A stretch of DNA of 38,808 bases, from positions 1 to 38,808 of the forward strand of contig QCCC01000011.1 in the NCBI GenBank assembly GCA_003281415.1. The letters run 5' to 3'. The stretch is from Prochlorococcus sp. AG-347-K15 (GTDB taxonomy: Bacteria; Cyanobacteriota; Cyanobacteriia; PCC-6307; Cyanobiaceae). Below are positions 10,377 through 18,425 of the stretch, piece after piece. The position numbers and the translations under genes were made by a program. The number at the start of each line of letters is the position of its first letter. Within the stretch, counting starts at the first letter, position 1. The notes below the pieces were generated by a model. That model was given only the letters and a program-made list of their open reading frames with translations, ran no database searches and was not told where the DNA came from.

Positions 10377-10450
10377 CGAGCATGGAGGGATTCGAACCCC
10401 CGACTCTCAGAACCGGAATCTGATGCTCTATCCAACTGAGCTACATGCCC
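10377..10450 (-). tRNA. tRNA-Arg (anticodon CCG)
   Basis: Read on the minus strand, this folds as a 74-base cloverleaf. The acceptor pairs GGGCATG with CATGCTC, discriminator G. The D-arm is AGCTC...GAGC. The anticodon stem is TCAGA/TCTGA around the loop TTCCGGT, giving anticodon CCG for codon CGG. The T-arm contains GGTTCGAATCC. The 3' CCA is not encoded, so a CCA-adding enzyme must supply it. The gene lies between the GNAT-like gene and recF, antisense to both. Confidence 0.96.
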
Positions 10451-10527
10451 TTTAATTTTTCAATTTCTTTAAAGAAAATCTAAATATTTTAAACTTAGCT
10501 AATTTAATTAATGAATGCACAAAAAAA

Positions 10528-11619
10528 ATTTTTTTAAATAAATTAAAAATTAAAAATTTTCGGAACCATAAAAGTTTTGAAATTGATTTAAAAGAGCAAA
10601 GAGCGATTGTTCTTGGCTGTAACGGTATTGGCAAGTCAAATTTACTTGAATCGGTTGAATTTTTAAGTCAATTAAAATCAAATAGAGCATTAAGCGATAA
10701 AGATTTAATAGAGAATGATAGTGATATGGCTTTAGTGATAGGACAGATAAATTTTAAAGATGATTTAAAGTTAAATTTATTCCGAAAAGGCCCTAAAAGA
10801 ATTTACGTCAATGAATCAATCTTGAAAAAACAGAGTGAAATAAAGAATTATATTCGGAGTGTATGTTTCTGTTCTAATGATATAGATATTGTTAGAAGTG
10901 AGCCAAGTTATCGAAGATCATGGATTGATAAAGTCGTATCTCAGCTTGAACCAGTATATTTAGACCTGATAAGTAGATTTAACAGGCTTTTAAAGCAAAG
11001 AAGTCATTTTTGGCGTTCGGAAAGTTTTTTAAAAACCCAATCCTCAGATATTCTTGAAAGCTTTGATATTCAAATGTCTATAGTAAGTACAAGAATTTTT
11101 AGGCGCAGAAGAAGGGCTTTATTAAAAATAAAACCATATGTTGAATATTGGCATAATCATTTAAGTAAATCTAAAGAGCAAATAGACATTAATTATCTTT
11201 CGGGGATACAAAATATAAGTCCAGAAGAAGAAGAAGAAGAAGTTATTAGTAAAAAAATAGCAGAACAACTCTTAAATCAGCGTTCAATAGAAGCATTGAC
11301 TGGTAAATGTAATTTTGGCCCTCATCGTGATGATGTTGAGTTTCTAATCAATAATGTTTCAGTTAGAAAATATGGTTCATCAGGACAGCAAAGAACTTTT
11401 ATCTTGGCTTTAAAGATGGCTGAACTAGATTTATTAACCAAAACATTAAATGTCCCTCCAATACTTATATTGGATGACGTTTTGGCGGAATTAGATTTAA
11501 CAAGGCAAAATTTGTTATTAAATTCTGTTGGCAAAGATAGTCAATGTTTTATAAGTGCTACACATTTAGATAAATTTAATCAGTCTTTCTTAGGCTCTTC
11601 ACAAATGATTTACTTATAA
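10528..11619 (+). CDS. recF: DNA replication/repair protein RecF, with no canonical in-frame start
   Basis: RecF is an SMC-like ATPase that loads RecA at gaps through RecFOR. The frame contains K-L-K-I-K-N-F-R-N-H, Walker A G-C-N-G-I-G-K-S-N (10615-10641), the S-S-G-Q-Q-R-T signature and Walker B I-L-I-L-D-D-V-L-A-E-L-D, about 363 aa. An ATG-only prediction would begin at 10726 and lose the Walker A, so that start is wrong. Back to the in-frame stop at 10453 there is no ATG, GTG or TTG. The coordinate given is the ATT at 10528. ATG 10515 would join the frame if one base were removed from the A8T7 tract (10521-10535). ATG 10511 would join if one were added. A sequencing error, slippage or a rare ATT start are all possible. 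Confidence 0.85.
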   Translation: MFLNKLKIKNFRNHKSFEIDLKEQRAIVLGCNGIGKSNLLESVEFLSQLKSNRALSDKDLIENDSDMALVIGQINFKDDLKLNLFRKGPKRIYVNESILKKQSEIKNYIRSVCFCSNDIDIVRSEPSYRRSWIDKVVSQLEPVYLDLISRFNRLLKQRSHFWRSESFLKTQSSDILESFDIQMSIVSTRIFRRRRRALLKIKPYVEYWHNHLSKSKEQIDINYLSGIQNISPEEEEEEVISKKIAEQLLNQRSIEALTGKCNFGPHRDDVEFLINNVSVRKYGSSGQQRTFILALKMAELDLLTKTLNVPPILILDDVLAELDLTRQNLLLNSVGKDSQCFISATHLDKFNQSFLGSSQMIYL

Positions 11620-11671
11620 TTTCAAAAAGACATTATTTTTAGCTAATCTTAAATTCAGATAAATTTCTTCA

Positions 11672-12106
11672 ATGGAAATCTACAAAAAAAGTCAACTTTT
11701 AAGTTCGTTTAGTGATAATCAAAAATTAAGTCATCAAAGTAAACATCTTTTGTTGGAACTTTATAGATGCGATTGCGAAAAATTAAATGACGAATCTTTT
11801 TTGCGCTGTATTTTAAACAGAGCTGCTAAATTGGCAAATGCGACAGTTCTGAATTTGATAAGTAATAAATTTGAGCCTCAGGGGGTTACGGCAATTGCAT
11901 TATTAGCAGAATCTCATATTTCAATACATACTTGGCCTGAATCTAATTATTCTGCAGTCGATATCTTTACATGTGGTCAAAATATGATGCCTGAACTAGC
12001 TAGTCAATATTTAATTGAATCTTTGATGGCCAAAGAACATTCTTTGCGTGTCATTGAGCGAAATCCGCCTTCATCAGTAACTAAAGAGATCAGAACGGCT
12101 TTCTAA
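11672..12106 (+). CDS. speD: S-adenosylmethionine decarboxylase proenzyme, prokaryotic type
   Basis: A 144 aa pyruvoyl-enzyme precursor. The core G-V-T-A-I-A-L-L-A-E-S-H-I-S-I-H-T-W-P-E contains the self-cleavage site between Glu80 and Ser81, where Ser81 becomes the pyruvoyl group. A-V-D-I-F-T-C-G supplies the conserved processing and catalytic cysteine. The family makes decarboxylated SAM for spermidine synthesis; some relatives decarboxylate other substrates such as arginine. No speE is nearby. The N-terminus is about 20 residues longer than minimal bacterial forms. It converges on larE with only 8 bases between the stops. Confidence 0.88.
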   Translation: MEIYKKSQLLSSFSDNQKLSHQSKHLLLELYRCDCEKLNDESFLRCILNRAAKLANATVLNLISNKFEPQGVTAIALLAESHISIHTWPESNYSAVDIFTCGQNMMPELASQYLIESLMAKEHSLRVIERNPPSSVTKEIRTAF

Positions 12107-12114
12107 TAAAATAT

Positions 12115-12939
12115 TTACCTATTTAATTTTCCGCTTATTAGTCCTTCAAGGTCTAAGCTTGTACAATTAAATCCTAAATTAGAAAAATATATAACTAACT
12201 CACTAAAATTATATTTGTAAAAAAAATGCTTTAATTCATCTTGGGGAATTTCTATCCTTGCAGTTGAGCCTTGGCATCTAACTCTAACCTCAGATAAGCC
12301 ACCTTCTTTAAGGTATTCTTCTGCTTTCTCAACCATTTTTAACCTCTCACTAGTGATTTCATGGCCATAAGGAAATCTTGATGATAAGCAAGGTTGAGCA
12401 GGTTTATCCCACCAAGGAAAACCTAATGCTCTTGATATATCCCTTATGTCTTGTTTTGAGAATTTGAATTTTGCAAGGGGAGAAATAACTCCTGCTTGTT
12501 TTGAGGCTTGTATACCTGGTCTGTAATCTTGAAGATCATCAATATTGACTCCATCTAAAACATTCTTGTAATTAAGTTTTTTAGATAGGTAGGTTGTATG
12601 TTTGTGGAGCTCTTTTTTGCATGCAAAGCACCTATCCTTGGGATTTTTACTGTAACTTGATTGGTCTAATTCTGATGTTTTAATCTCTAAATGCTTTACA
12701 CCAATCCATTTTGCTTGACTTCGTGCTTCTTCGCGAAGAGTATTTGCTAATGCAGGAGAAATACCTGTTATTGCAATTGCTTTGCTACCTAATTGCTCGA
12801 ATGCTAATGAAGCGACTAATGTACTGTCAACTCCTCCAGAATAAGCAATACAAACACTTTCAAGATTCTTAATGTATCTTCTAATTGTATAAAGCTTTTC
12901 ACTTTGTTCATCAGAGATAATTTCTAGTTGATTGAACAT
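12115..12939 (-). CDS. larE: LarE-like PP-loop sulfurtransferase with three-cysteine (Fe-S type) motif
   Basis: A 274 aa protein of the LarE/ExsB-like ATP pyrophosphatase family. The PP-loop is S-G-G-V-D-S-T near residue 34. Y-R-P-G-I-Q-A and Q-P-C-L-S-S-R-F-P-Y-G are family signatures. L. plantarum LarE sacrifices a single cysteine in the latter motif. This protein has that cysteine (Cys184) plus a C-F-A-C pair (Cys104, Cys107), the set associated with [4Fe-4S]-dependent LarE forms. LarE installs sulfur in the nickel-pincer cofactor of lactate racemase, but no larA, larB or larC is in the window. ATG 12939 is chosen over TTG 12960. Confidence 0.85.
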   Translation of the reverse strand: MFNQLEIISDEQSEKLYTIRRYIKNLESVCIAYSGGVDSTLVASLAFEQLGSKAIAITGISPALANTLREEARSQAKWIGVKHLEIKTSELDQSSYSKNPKDRCFACKKELHKHTTYLSKKLNYKNVLDGVNIDDLQDYRPGIQASKQAGVISPLAKFKFSKQDIRDISRALGFPWWDKPAQPCLSSRFPYGHEITSERLKMVEKAEEYLKEGGLSEVRVRCQGSTARIEIPQDELKHFFYKYNFSELVIYFSNLGFNCTSLDLEGLISGKLNR

Positions 12940-12961
12940 GTTATTTACTTTAAAATTCAAA

Positions 12962-13004
12962 TTACATGTAAATAGGTTGAATTTATTATTAAATCTTTAA
13001 TAAT
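12962..13004. repeat. Two AT-rich palindromes between larE and the CobO-like gene
   Basis: TTACATGTAA (12962-12971) is a perfect 10-base palindrome. ATTATTAAA and TTTAATAAT (12985-13004) form a perfect inverted repeat around TC. They lie between two divergent starts, where operators would be expected. AT-rich palindromes arise easily by chance here, so a regulatory role is only a suggestion. Confidence 0.3.
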
Positions 13005-13047
13005 ATTCTTATTTATATATTAGATTAAAACTATTAATTTTGTTCAA

Positions 13048-14208
13048 TTGGCGAATACGAGTAGAAATACAGGAATTGGAATCGTCACTGCAAGTGACAG
13101 TCAAGAGAGATCAAAAGGTCAATTACATATTTATGATGGAGAGGGTAAGGGGAAAAGTCAGGCTGCTTTAGGAGTAGTTCTTAGGACAATAGGATTAGGA
13201 ATATGTGAAAAAAGACAGTCAAGAGTTTTACTTCTAAGATTTTTAAAAGGTCCTGAGAGGCCATATGACGAGGATTCAGCTATAGAGGCTTTGCAAAGAG
13301 GCTTCCCACATTTAATTGACCATGTTAGGACAGGAAGGTCTGAATTTTTTTCTGCTGACCAAGTGACAAAGTTTGATGTTTGTGAGGCTGAGAGAGGTTG
13401 GAATATTGCTAAAGGAGCAATTGCTAGTTCTCTTTATTCTGTAGTTGTACTAGATGAGTTGAACCCAGTTCTTGATTTAGGAATGCTTGATATCAATGAA
13501 GTAGTTGACTCTCTTCAAAATCGTCCAGATGGATTAGAAATAATTATTACCGGAAGGGCAGCCCCTTCCTCTTTGGTTAGAATATCTCAACTCCATTCTG
13601 AAATGAGACCACGTTCGACAGGAGACTTATCAACACTAACCAGAAAAAGTAGTTCTAATGGTGGAATTGAGATTTATACAGGTGAAGGAAAGGGTAAATC
13701 CACAAGTGCACTTGGTAAGGCTCTTCAAGCTATCGGTAAAGGAATATCTCAAGATAAAAGTCATAGAGTTTTAATATTACAGTGGTTAAAAGGGGGGAAT
13801 GGTTATACCGAAGATGCTGCTATAGAAGCTTTGAGAGAGAGTTACCCCCATTTAGTAGATCATTTGCGTTCGGGCAGAGATGCCATCGTATGGAGAGGTC
13901 AGCAACAACCAATTGATTATGTTGAGGCTGAAAGAGCATGGGAAATTGCTAAAGCGGCTATTTTGTCTGGTTTGTATAAAACAATCATTTTAGATGAACT
14001 AAATCCCACTGTTGATTTGGAACTGCTTCCTGTGGAATCAATACATCAAACTCTCTTAAAAAAACCAGCAGATACAGAAGTTGTTATTACTGGGAGGTGT
14101 AAAAATGAACCTTCATACTTTGAACTTGCTGATGTCTACTCTGAAATGGTTTGTCATAAGCATTATGCAAATGTTGGAGTTGATTTGAAAAGAGGTGTAG
14201 ATTACTAA
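13048..14208 (+). CDS. Tandem-duplicated CobO/BtuR-like adenosyltransferase domain protein
   Basis: A 386 aa protein built from two homologous P-loop domains. Domain 1 (about 25-190) has Y-D-G-E-G-K-G-K-S-Q-A-A-L-G and V-V-L-D-E-L-N-P-V. Domain 2 (about 205-380) has Y-T-G-E-G-K-G-K-S-T-S-A-L-G and I-I-L-D-E-L-N-P-T. Each also has L-L-R/Q-W/F-L-K-G and a terminal I-I/V-I-T-G-R. This is the layout of cob(I)alamin adenosyltransferases of the CobO/BtuR type, normally ~200 aa with one domain. Corrinoid adenosylation is the likely role, but not certain. The start is TTG 13048. It overlaps the convergent moeZ-like gene by 4 bases. Confidence 0.8.
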   Translation: MANTSRNTGIGIVTASDSQERSKGQLHIYDGEGKGKSQAALGVVLRTIGLGICEKRQSRVLLLRFLKGPERPYDEDSAIEALQRGFPHLIDHVRTGRSEFFSADQVTKFDVCEAERGWNIAKGAIASSLYSVVVLDELNPVLDLGMLDINEVVDSLQNRPDGLEIIITGRAAPSSLVRISQLHSEMRPRSTGDLSTLTRKSSSNGGIEIYTGEGKGKSTSALGKALQAIGKGISQDKSHRVLILQWLKGGNGYTEDAAIEALRESYPHLVDHLRSGRDAIVWRGQQQPIDYVEAERAWEIAKAAILSGLYKTIILDELNPTVDLELLPVESIHQTLLKKPADTEVVITGRCKNEPSYFELADVYSEMVCHKHYANVGVDLKRGVDY

Positions 14209-15368
14209 ATGTTCTCAAAATTATTAAGTACAAAATATTTTTTTACCTTTTCAATGCCGCCTTCAATAGATCTTGACTGAATTTTGAATTGAGACAAGAT
14301 TCTTGACGCTTTTTCAGAACGTTTCCCCGATTTACATATAGTAAATACCTCTTTACTTAAACTTTCTTTTTGAATAAATTTTAAGTCGGATTCTTGCTTG
14401 AAATGACTTAAGGGAATTGATATAGAGCCCTCTATTGCAGAAGTAGAAAATTCTTCATTTTCTCTAACATCAATTAAAAGAATTTTGTTAGGTTTTGCTT
14501 TGTATAAAATATTAAAGTCATTAGCATTAATACTATTGATTTCATTATTTTTCTCACAATGTTCATCGCCATTATAAAAGTCCTCAAACTGAGACAGATT
14601 TTTTATTTGTTTATTTAACTGATCACTTTTTAGATGTAATTTTTTCATATTCATGTTCAATAGGTTAAAAATTAAAATTTTTCCATCTAAAATTTCCCCT
14701 TTTTTTAAAATGATTTTGATAATTTCATTAACCTGAAGAATTCCTATTAAACCGGTTGAAACACCAACAACCCCATATTCTGCACAACTAGGGGCAGCAT
14801 TTTTTGAAGGTGATTCTGGCAGTAAGTCTCTTAAATTAGGACTATTTTTATATAAATTGAAAACACTCACTTGACCTTCAAAGCCTTGTACACTGCCAAA
14901 GACGAGGGGTTTATTTAATATCAGGCACGAATCATTTATTAAATATCTTGTGCCAAAGTTATCCGAGCAATCACAAATAATATCAAACTCCCTTATTATT
15001 TCAAGAGCATTTTTAGGATGAATTCTCTCTGAAAAGGTTAATATTTCACAATTAGGATTGAATTTTTTAATTCTTTCCCTGGCAGAATCAATTTTAAGTT
15101 TGCCAATAGTGTTTGTTTCATGAATTATCTGCCTTTGGAGATTAGACTTTTCAACTTGATCGTTATCAACTATGCCAATTCTCCCAATTCCTGTTGCTGC
15201 GAGATAAAGCAAAACGGAAGAACCAAGCCCACCTGCTCCAATGCATAATACTGAGCTGTTTTTAAGATCTAGTTGGCCTTGATGACCTATCTCTTTGAGG
15301 GTTAAATGTTTTTCATATCTTTCTTCTTCATCAGAGTTTAAGAAATTAAATTTGATATCTTTGGACAT
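14205..15368 (-). CDS. moeZ: MoeB/ThiF-family E1-like adenylyltransferase fused to rhodanese (MoeZ-like)
   Basis: A 387 aa protein. The N-terminal ~250 residues are an E1-like domain: G-A-G-G-L-G-S nucleotide loop, D-N-D-Q-V-E-K-S-N-L-Q-R-Q, D-C-S-D-N-F and the P-S-C-A-E-Y-G cysteine. The C-terminal ~100 residues are a rhodanese domain with active loop C-K-S-G-K-R-S (Cys345). Such proteins adenylate the C-terminus of a ubiquitin-like sulfur carrier (MoaD, ThiS or CysO type) and thiolate it. The paired CxxC zinc ligands of E. coli MoeB are missing, as in MoeZ-type relatives. The linker (about 255-285) is low-complexity and N/E-rich. The carrier partner cannot be told from context. Confidence 0.87.
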   Translation of the reverse strand: MSKDIKFNFLNSDEEERYEKHLTLKEIGHQGQLDLKNSSVLCIGAGGLGSSVLLYLAATGIGRIGIVDNDQVEKSNLQRQIIHETNTIGKLKIDSARERIKKFNPNCEILTFSERIHPKNALEIIREFDIICDCSDNFGTRYLINDSCLILNKPLVFGSVQGFEGQVSVFNLYKNSPNLRDLLPESPSKNAAPSCAEYGVVGVSTGLIGILQVNEIIKIILKKGEILDGKILIFNLLNMNMKKLHLKSDQLNKQIKNLSQFEDFYNGDEHCEKNNEINSINANDFNILYKAKPNKILLIDVRENEEFSTSAIEGSISIPLSHFKQESDLKFIQKESLSKEVFTICKSGKRSEKASRILSQFKIQSRSIEGGIEKVKKYFVLNNFENI

Positions 15369-15663
15369 ATCGATTCTTTAATTTTTGCAAGCTAAACTAT
15401 GAAAACATAATAATTAAAATAAAAAATTTTAGCCTTTTAAATTTTTCTTATTGCTGTGATTTATGAATGTTTTTGTTAGAACTAGACGATAATGTGAAGT
15501 TTAAATAAATCAATTTTAAGTTTAAATATCTTCAGTAACTTTATATACCTACGCTTCTAAAAAAATACAAAATGTTTCGGTTCGGAATTTTGCACAACAA
15601 AAAGGTAGTCAATAGACGTTTTTTCCGATACTGTCTGGTTCATATATTAAGTTTACTGAATTC
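15369..15663. promoter_or_regulatory. 295-base divergent intergenic region
   Basis: No ORF or RNA gene was recognised here; the longest ATG ORF noticed on + is 9 codons. The region must hold the promoters of the divergent moeZ-like and CAAD genes. TATATT at 15643-15648 is a fair -10 candidate for the CAAD gene. Around 15570-15594, CAAAAT pairs with ATTTTG flanking a direct repeat of TTCGG. A small RNA or long 5' UTR is possible but not supported by a clear terminator. Confidence 0.4.
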
Positions 15664-16029
15664 ATGAGTGATAACACTCCAGAGTCAAACCAAGACTCCG
15701 GCTCCGATACAAGCTCAGAAACCAAAAGCTTTTCAGAGAAGTACTCTGATGTTATGGGAAAAGTCAACGAAACCCTTGGTAATGTTGATTGGACTCAAAT
15801 GGGTAAGTATGGCAAGGCGGCAGGCATAATTGCTGTTGTCGTAATAGCTCAGATAATCATTAAAGTTGTCATTGACACGATAAACTTTTTCCCAATTCTT
15901 CCTGGTTTACTTGAACTACTAGGCGTAATTGTTGTCGGTCAATGGAGCTGGCAAAATCTTCGTACCAGTGAAAATCGTGAAGCTGTTTTAGATAAGGTAC
16001 AAAATCTTAAAAAGACATATTTAGGTTAG
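15664..16029 (+). CDS. CAAD (CURT1-like) domain thylakoid membrane protein
   Basis: A 121 aa protein. Residues 1-~28 are acidic and Ser/Asp/Glu-rich. An amphipathic stretch (K-Y-S-D-V-M-G-K-V-N-E-T-L) comes next, followed by two transmembrane helices (about 54-74 and 78-94, joined by a short I-N-F-F-P-I-L-P-G turn) and a basic amphipathic C-terminal helix ending K-K-T-Y-L-G. This is the CAAD/CURT1 layout; CURT1-type proteins bend thylakoid membranes and CAAD domains also occur as tails on cyanobacterial aminoacyl-tRNA synthetases. Here the domain stands alone, supporting the CURT1-like role. The convergent fructosamine kinase gene ends 7 bases downstream. Confidence 0.85.
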   Translation: MSDNTPESNQDSGSDTSSETKSFSEKYSDVMGKVNETLGNVDWTQMGKYGKAAGIIAVVVIAQIIIKVVIDTINFFPILPGLLELLGVIVVGQWSWQNLRTSENREAVLDKVQNLKKTYLG

Positions 16030-16036
16030 TTAAAGA

Positions 16037-16915
16037 TTACATATTGAGTATTGCTTTGACGTAATCTTTAACTTGTTTTAAATACGCTCCTCCAAACATA
16101 TTGGCGTGATTCAATATGTGATAAAAGTTATAAATAATAATTCTTTTTTCAAATCCGTTTTTTATAGGAAAAATTTTATGATATTCTTCATAAAATTCTT
16201 TTCTAAAACCCCCAAATAGTTTTGTCATAGCTATATCTACTTCATTATCTGCCCACCAAGATGCCGGGTCAAAAATAACCCCCTTTCCACTTTTATCCAT
16301 TCCTGCATTTCCTGACCACAAATCTCCATGAACTAGAGCATTTATTGGTTCGTGATTCAATAATTCAGTTTTAATTTTTTCTTTAACTTTATTTATGATT
16401 TCTTTATCTAAAGTCGTTGGTTTAAGAATTAATAATTGAGGTATTATCCTTAAGTTTAAAAAACAATCTATCCAATTATCTTCCAAGCCTTTCTTCTGAT
16501 CTGTTGTTCCGATAAAACCCTCAACTGGAAATCCAAACATTTTGTGATTAGATTCAGCCGATTTTAGATGCAATTCACCTAAACCTTTTCCAAGCTTTTT
16601 TTGGTCAAAGTTATGCATATCTATCCATTCAATTAAAAGAATTTCTATATTTTTGATATTTTTATATGCAATAACTTCAGGAATAATTAAGTTTTCTTTA
16701 TTAATATATTTTCTCAAATTTTGGAGACAATATTTTTCAAATTCAAGTAATTTTTTGTTTCTAATGTTTCTTTTAAGGAATAACTTTTTGTTTGAGAATT
16801 CTATTCGCCATACACTATGAATATCACCACCATGTACTTGTTCAATACTTTTTGGATAGGTTTCACCTAATTCTTCACAAATTTCGTTAATTTCAATAGG
16901 AGATAATTTTTGCAT
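16037..16915 (-). CDS. Fructosamine kinase family protein
   Basis: A 292 aa protein of the fructosamine/ketosamine-3-kinase family (APH-like fold). Signatures seen are H-G-G-D-I-H-S-V-W-R near the N-terminus, L-F-L-K-R for the ATP lysine region, the catalytic loop V-H-G-D-L-W-S-G-N and the metal site I-F-D-P-A-S-W-W-A-D. Members phosphorylate sugar-amine adducts on proteins or small molecules and trigger deglycation; the substrate here is unknown. Its ATG lies 4 bases from the divergent crtD-like ATG, so each promoter must lie inside the other gene. Confidence 0.88.
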   Translation of the reverse strand: MQKLSPIEINEICEELGETYPKSIEQVHGGDIHSVWRIEFSNKKLFLKRNIRNKKLLEFEKYCLQNLRKYINKENLIIPEVIAYKNIKNIEILLIEWIDMHNFDQKKLGKGLGELHLKSAESNHKMFGFPVEGFIGTTDQKKGLEDNWIDCFLNLRIIPQLLILKPTTLDKEIINKVKEKIKTELLNHEPINALVHGDLWSGNAGMDKSGKGVIFDPASWWADNEVDIAMTKLFGGFRKEFYEEYHKIFPIKNGFEKRIIIYNFYHILNHANMFGGAYLKQVKDYVKAILNM

Positions 16916-16919
16916 TTTA

Positions 16920-18425
16920 ATGAGAAAGTCTGAAGTTATTGTTGTAGGCGCCGGTATAGCAGGACTGACTTCTGCAGCGATTTTATCAAAACAAGGCTTA
17001 TCAGTGACTTTAATAGAATCTCATACTCAAGCCGGAGGTTGTGCCGGTACTTTTAAAAGAAAGAATTATACTTTCGATGTTGGCGCAACTCAGGTTGCTG
17101 GTTTAGAGAAGGGAGGAATACATACTAGAATTTTTGATTTTTTAGATATTCCATCCCCAGAAGCCACAATTTTAGACCCTGCTTGCATTGTTGATTTAAA
17201 TGATGGTGGTAATCCTATACCTATTTGGTATGAAAAAAGTAAATGGATTGCTGAACGAGAAATGCAGTTCCCTGGGAGTCAAAGATTTTGGAAACTTTGT
17301 ACCCTAATACATGAAAGTAATTGGATATTTGCTAATAATAATCCTGTATTACCAATAAGTAATTTTTGGGATTTTTCTCAACTTCTTAAAGCACTAGTAC
17401 CTTCAAACCTTGTCACAGGTATCTTACTTAAATCTACTATTTTTGATCTATTGCGGATATGTGGATTATCCAAGAATAAGCGCTTGATTAAATTCTTAAA
17501 TCTTCAACTAAAACTTTATTCTCAAGAGGATGTTTATAATACTGCAGCATTATATGGATCTACTGTTCTTCAGATGTGTCAACAGCCACATGGTCTGTGG
17601 CATCTTAAAAAATCTATGCAGTCTTTAAGTGAATCATTAGAAAGTTCATTGATTAAAACTGGAGTTAATTTAATTTTTGGACAAGAAGTTAATTCTATAA
17701 CTTTTGACGACGTAAATATGTGTTGGCAAGTATCTGCTAATTCGAAAAGAAAATCATTTATTTACCAAGCAAAAGATGTGATTTATACCGCGCCTCCACA
17801 ATCTTTGCTCAAGCATTTGAAAGATCCTTTAGAAAGAAAAAAAAATTATCAAAATCGACTTAATAATTTGCCTGATCCAAGTGGAGCTGTAGTTTTTTAT
17901 TCAGCCTTAAAAAAGGAACATATTAAAAAAACATTCTCCAATCATTATCAATTTGTTTCAAAAGAATTTTGTTCTTTATTTGTTTCAATCAGTGATGATG
18001 GTGATGGAAGAGCGCCAAAAGGTGAGGTTACTTTAATTGCGAGTATCTTTACCAAAACTAAAGATTGGTTTGATCTAGACAAACAATCTTACTTAAAGAA
18101 AAAAAGGGGTTTCATGAAAAAAATATCCCTTGAATTGGAAAGTCAATTTGATATTGATCCTGAAAAATGGCTACATAGGGAATTAGCAACTCCATTGGGC
18201 TTTGAAAAATGGACAAAAAGACCTAATGGAATAGTAGGCGGGCTTGGTCAAAATCCAGATATTTTTGGTTTATTTGGATTATCAAGTAGGACACCTTTTG
18301 AAGGTTTATGGTTATGTGGAGATTCGATTTATCCAGGAGAGGGGACTGCAGGTGTTAGTCAGTCTGCATTAATGGTTTCAAGGCAAATTTTAGCTTCCAA
18401 AGGTATAGAGAATTTTAGTTTATAA
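16920..18425 (+). CDS. crtD: CrtD-like carotenoid desaturase/isomerase (FAD-dependent)
   Basis: A 501 aa amine-oxidase-fold flavoprotein. The N-terminal dinucleotide motif is V-V-G-A-G-I-A-G-L-T-S, then L-I-E-S-H-T-Q-A-G-G-C-A-G-T-F. The C-terminal FAD motif is L-W-L-C-G-D-S-I-Y-P-G-E-G-T-A-G-V. It belongs to the phytoene desaturase/CrtISO superfamily; F-D-V-G-A-T-Q-V-A-G-L and overall similarity point to the cyanobacterial CrtD (C-3',4' desaturase) subgroup, with CrtH the alternative. Prochlorococcus is not known for myxoxanthophyll, so the true substrate may differ. The start must be at 16920 because the Rossmann motif begins at residue 7. The 3' end overlaps tyrA by 11 bases. Confidence 0.78.
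   Translation: MRKSEVIVVGAGIAGLTSAAILSKQGLSVTLIESHTQAGGCAGTFKRKNYTFDVGATQVAGLEKGGIHTRIFDFLDIPSPEATILDPACIVDLNDGGNPIPIWYEKSKWIAEREMQFPGSQRFWKLCTLIHESNWIFANNNPVLPISNFWDFSQLLKALVPSNLVTGILLKSTIFDLLRICGLSKNKRLIKFLNLQLKLYSQEDVYNTAALYGSTVLQMCQQPHGLWHLKKSMQSLSESLESSLIKTGVNLIFGQEVNSITFDDVNMCWQVSANSKRKSFIYQAKDVIYTAPPQSLLKHLKDPLERKKNYQNRLNNLPDPSGAVVFYSALKKEHIKKTFSNHYQFVSKEFCSLFVSISDDGDGRAPKGEVTLIASIFTKTKDWFDLDKQSYLKKKRGFMKKISLELESQFDIDPEKWLHRELATPLGFEKWTKRPNGIVGGLGQNPDIFGLFGLSSRTPFEGLWLCGDSIYPGEGTAGVSQSALMVSRQILASKGIENFSL

Noticed and set aside
10377-10450. tRNA-Arg as a genomic island attachment site
   Set aside because: No integrase, repeated tRNA 3' end or foreign gene cargo is present; neighbours are core genes. 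The same holds for tRNA-Gln.
10726-11619. RecF starting at ATG 10726
   Set aside because: This start drops the Walker A motif at 10615-10641 and the conserved N-terminal strand, which are clearly encoded upstream in the same frame.
11620-11671. SAM riboswitch before speD
   Set aside because: The 52-base gap is too short and AT-rich with no conserved stems.
12940-12960. LarE extension to TTG 12960
   Set aside because: ATG 12939 is in frame and gives a normal-length protein; the extra residues match nothing recognised.
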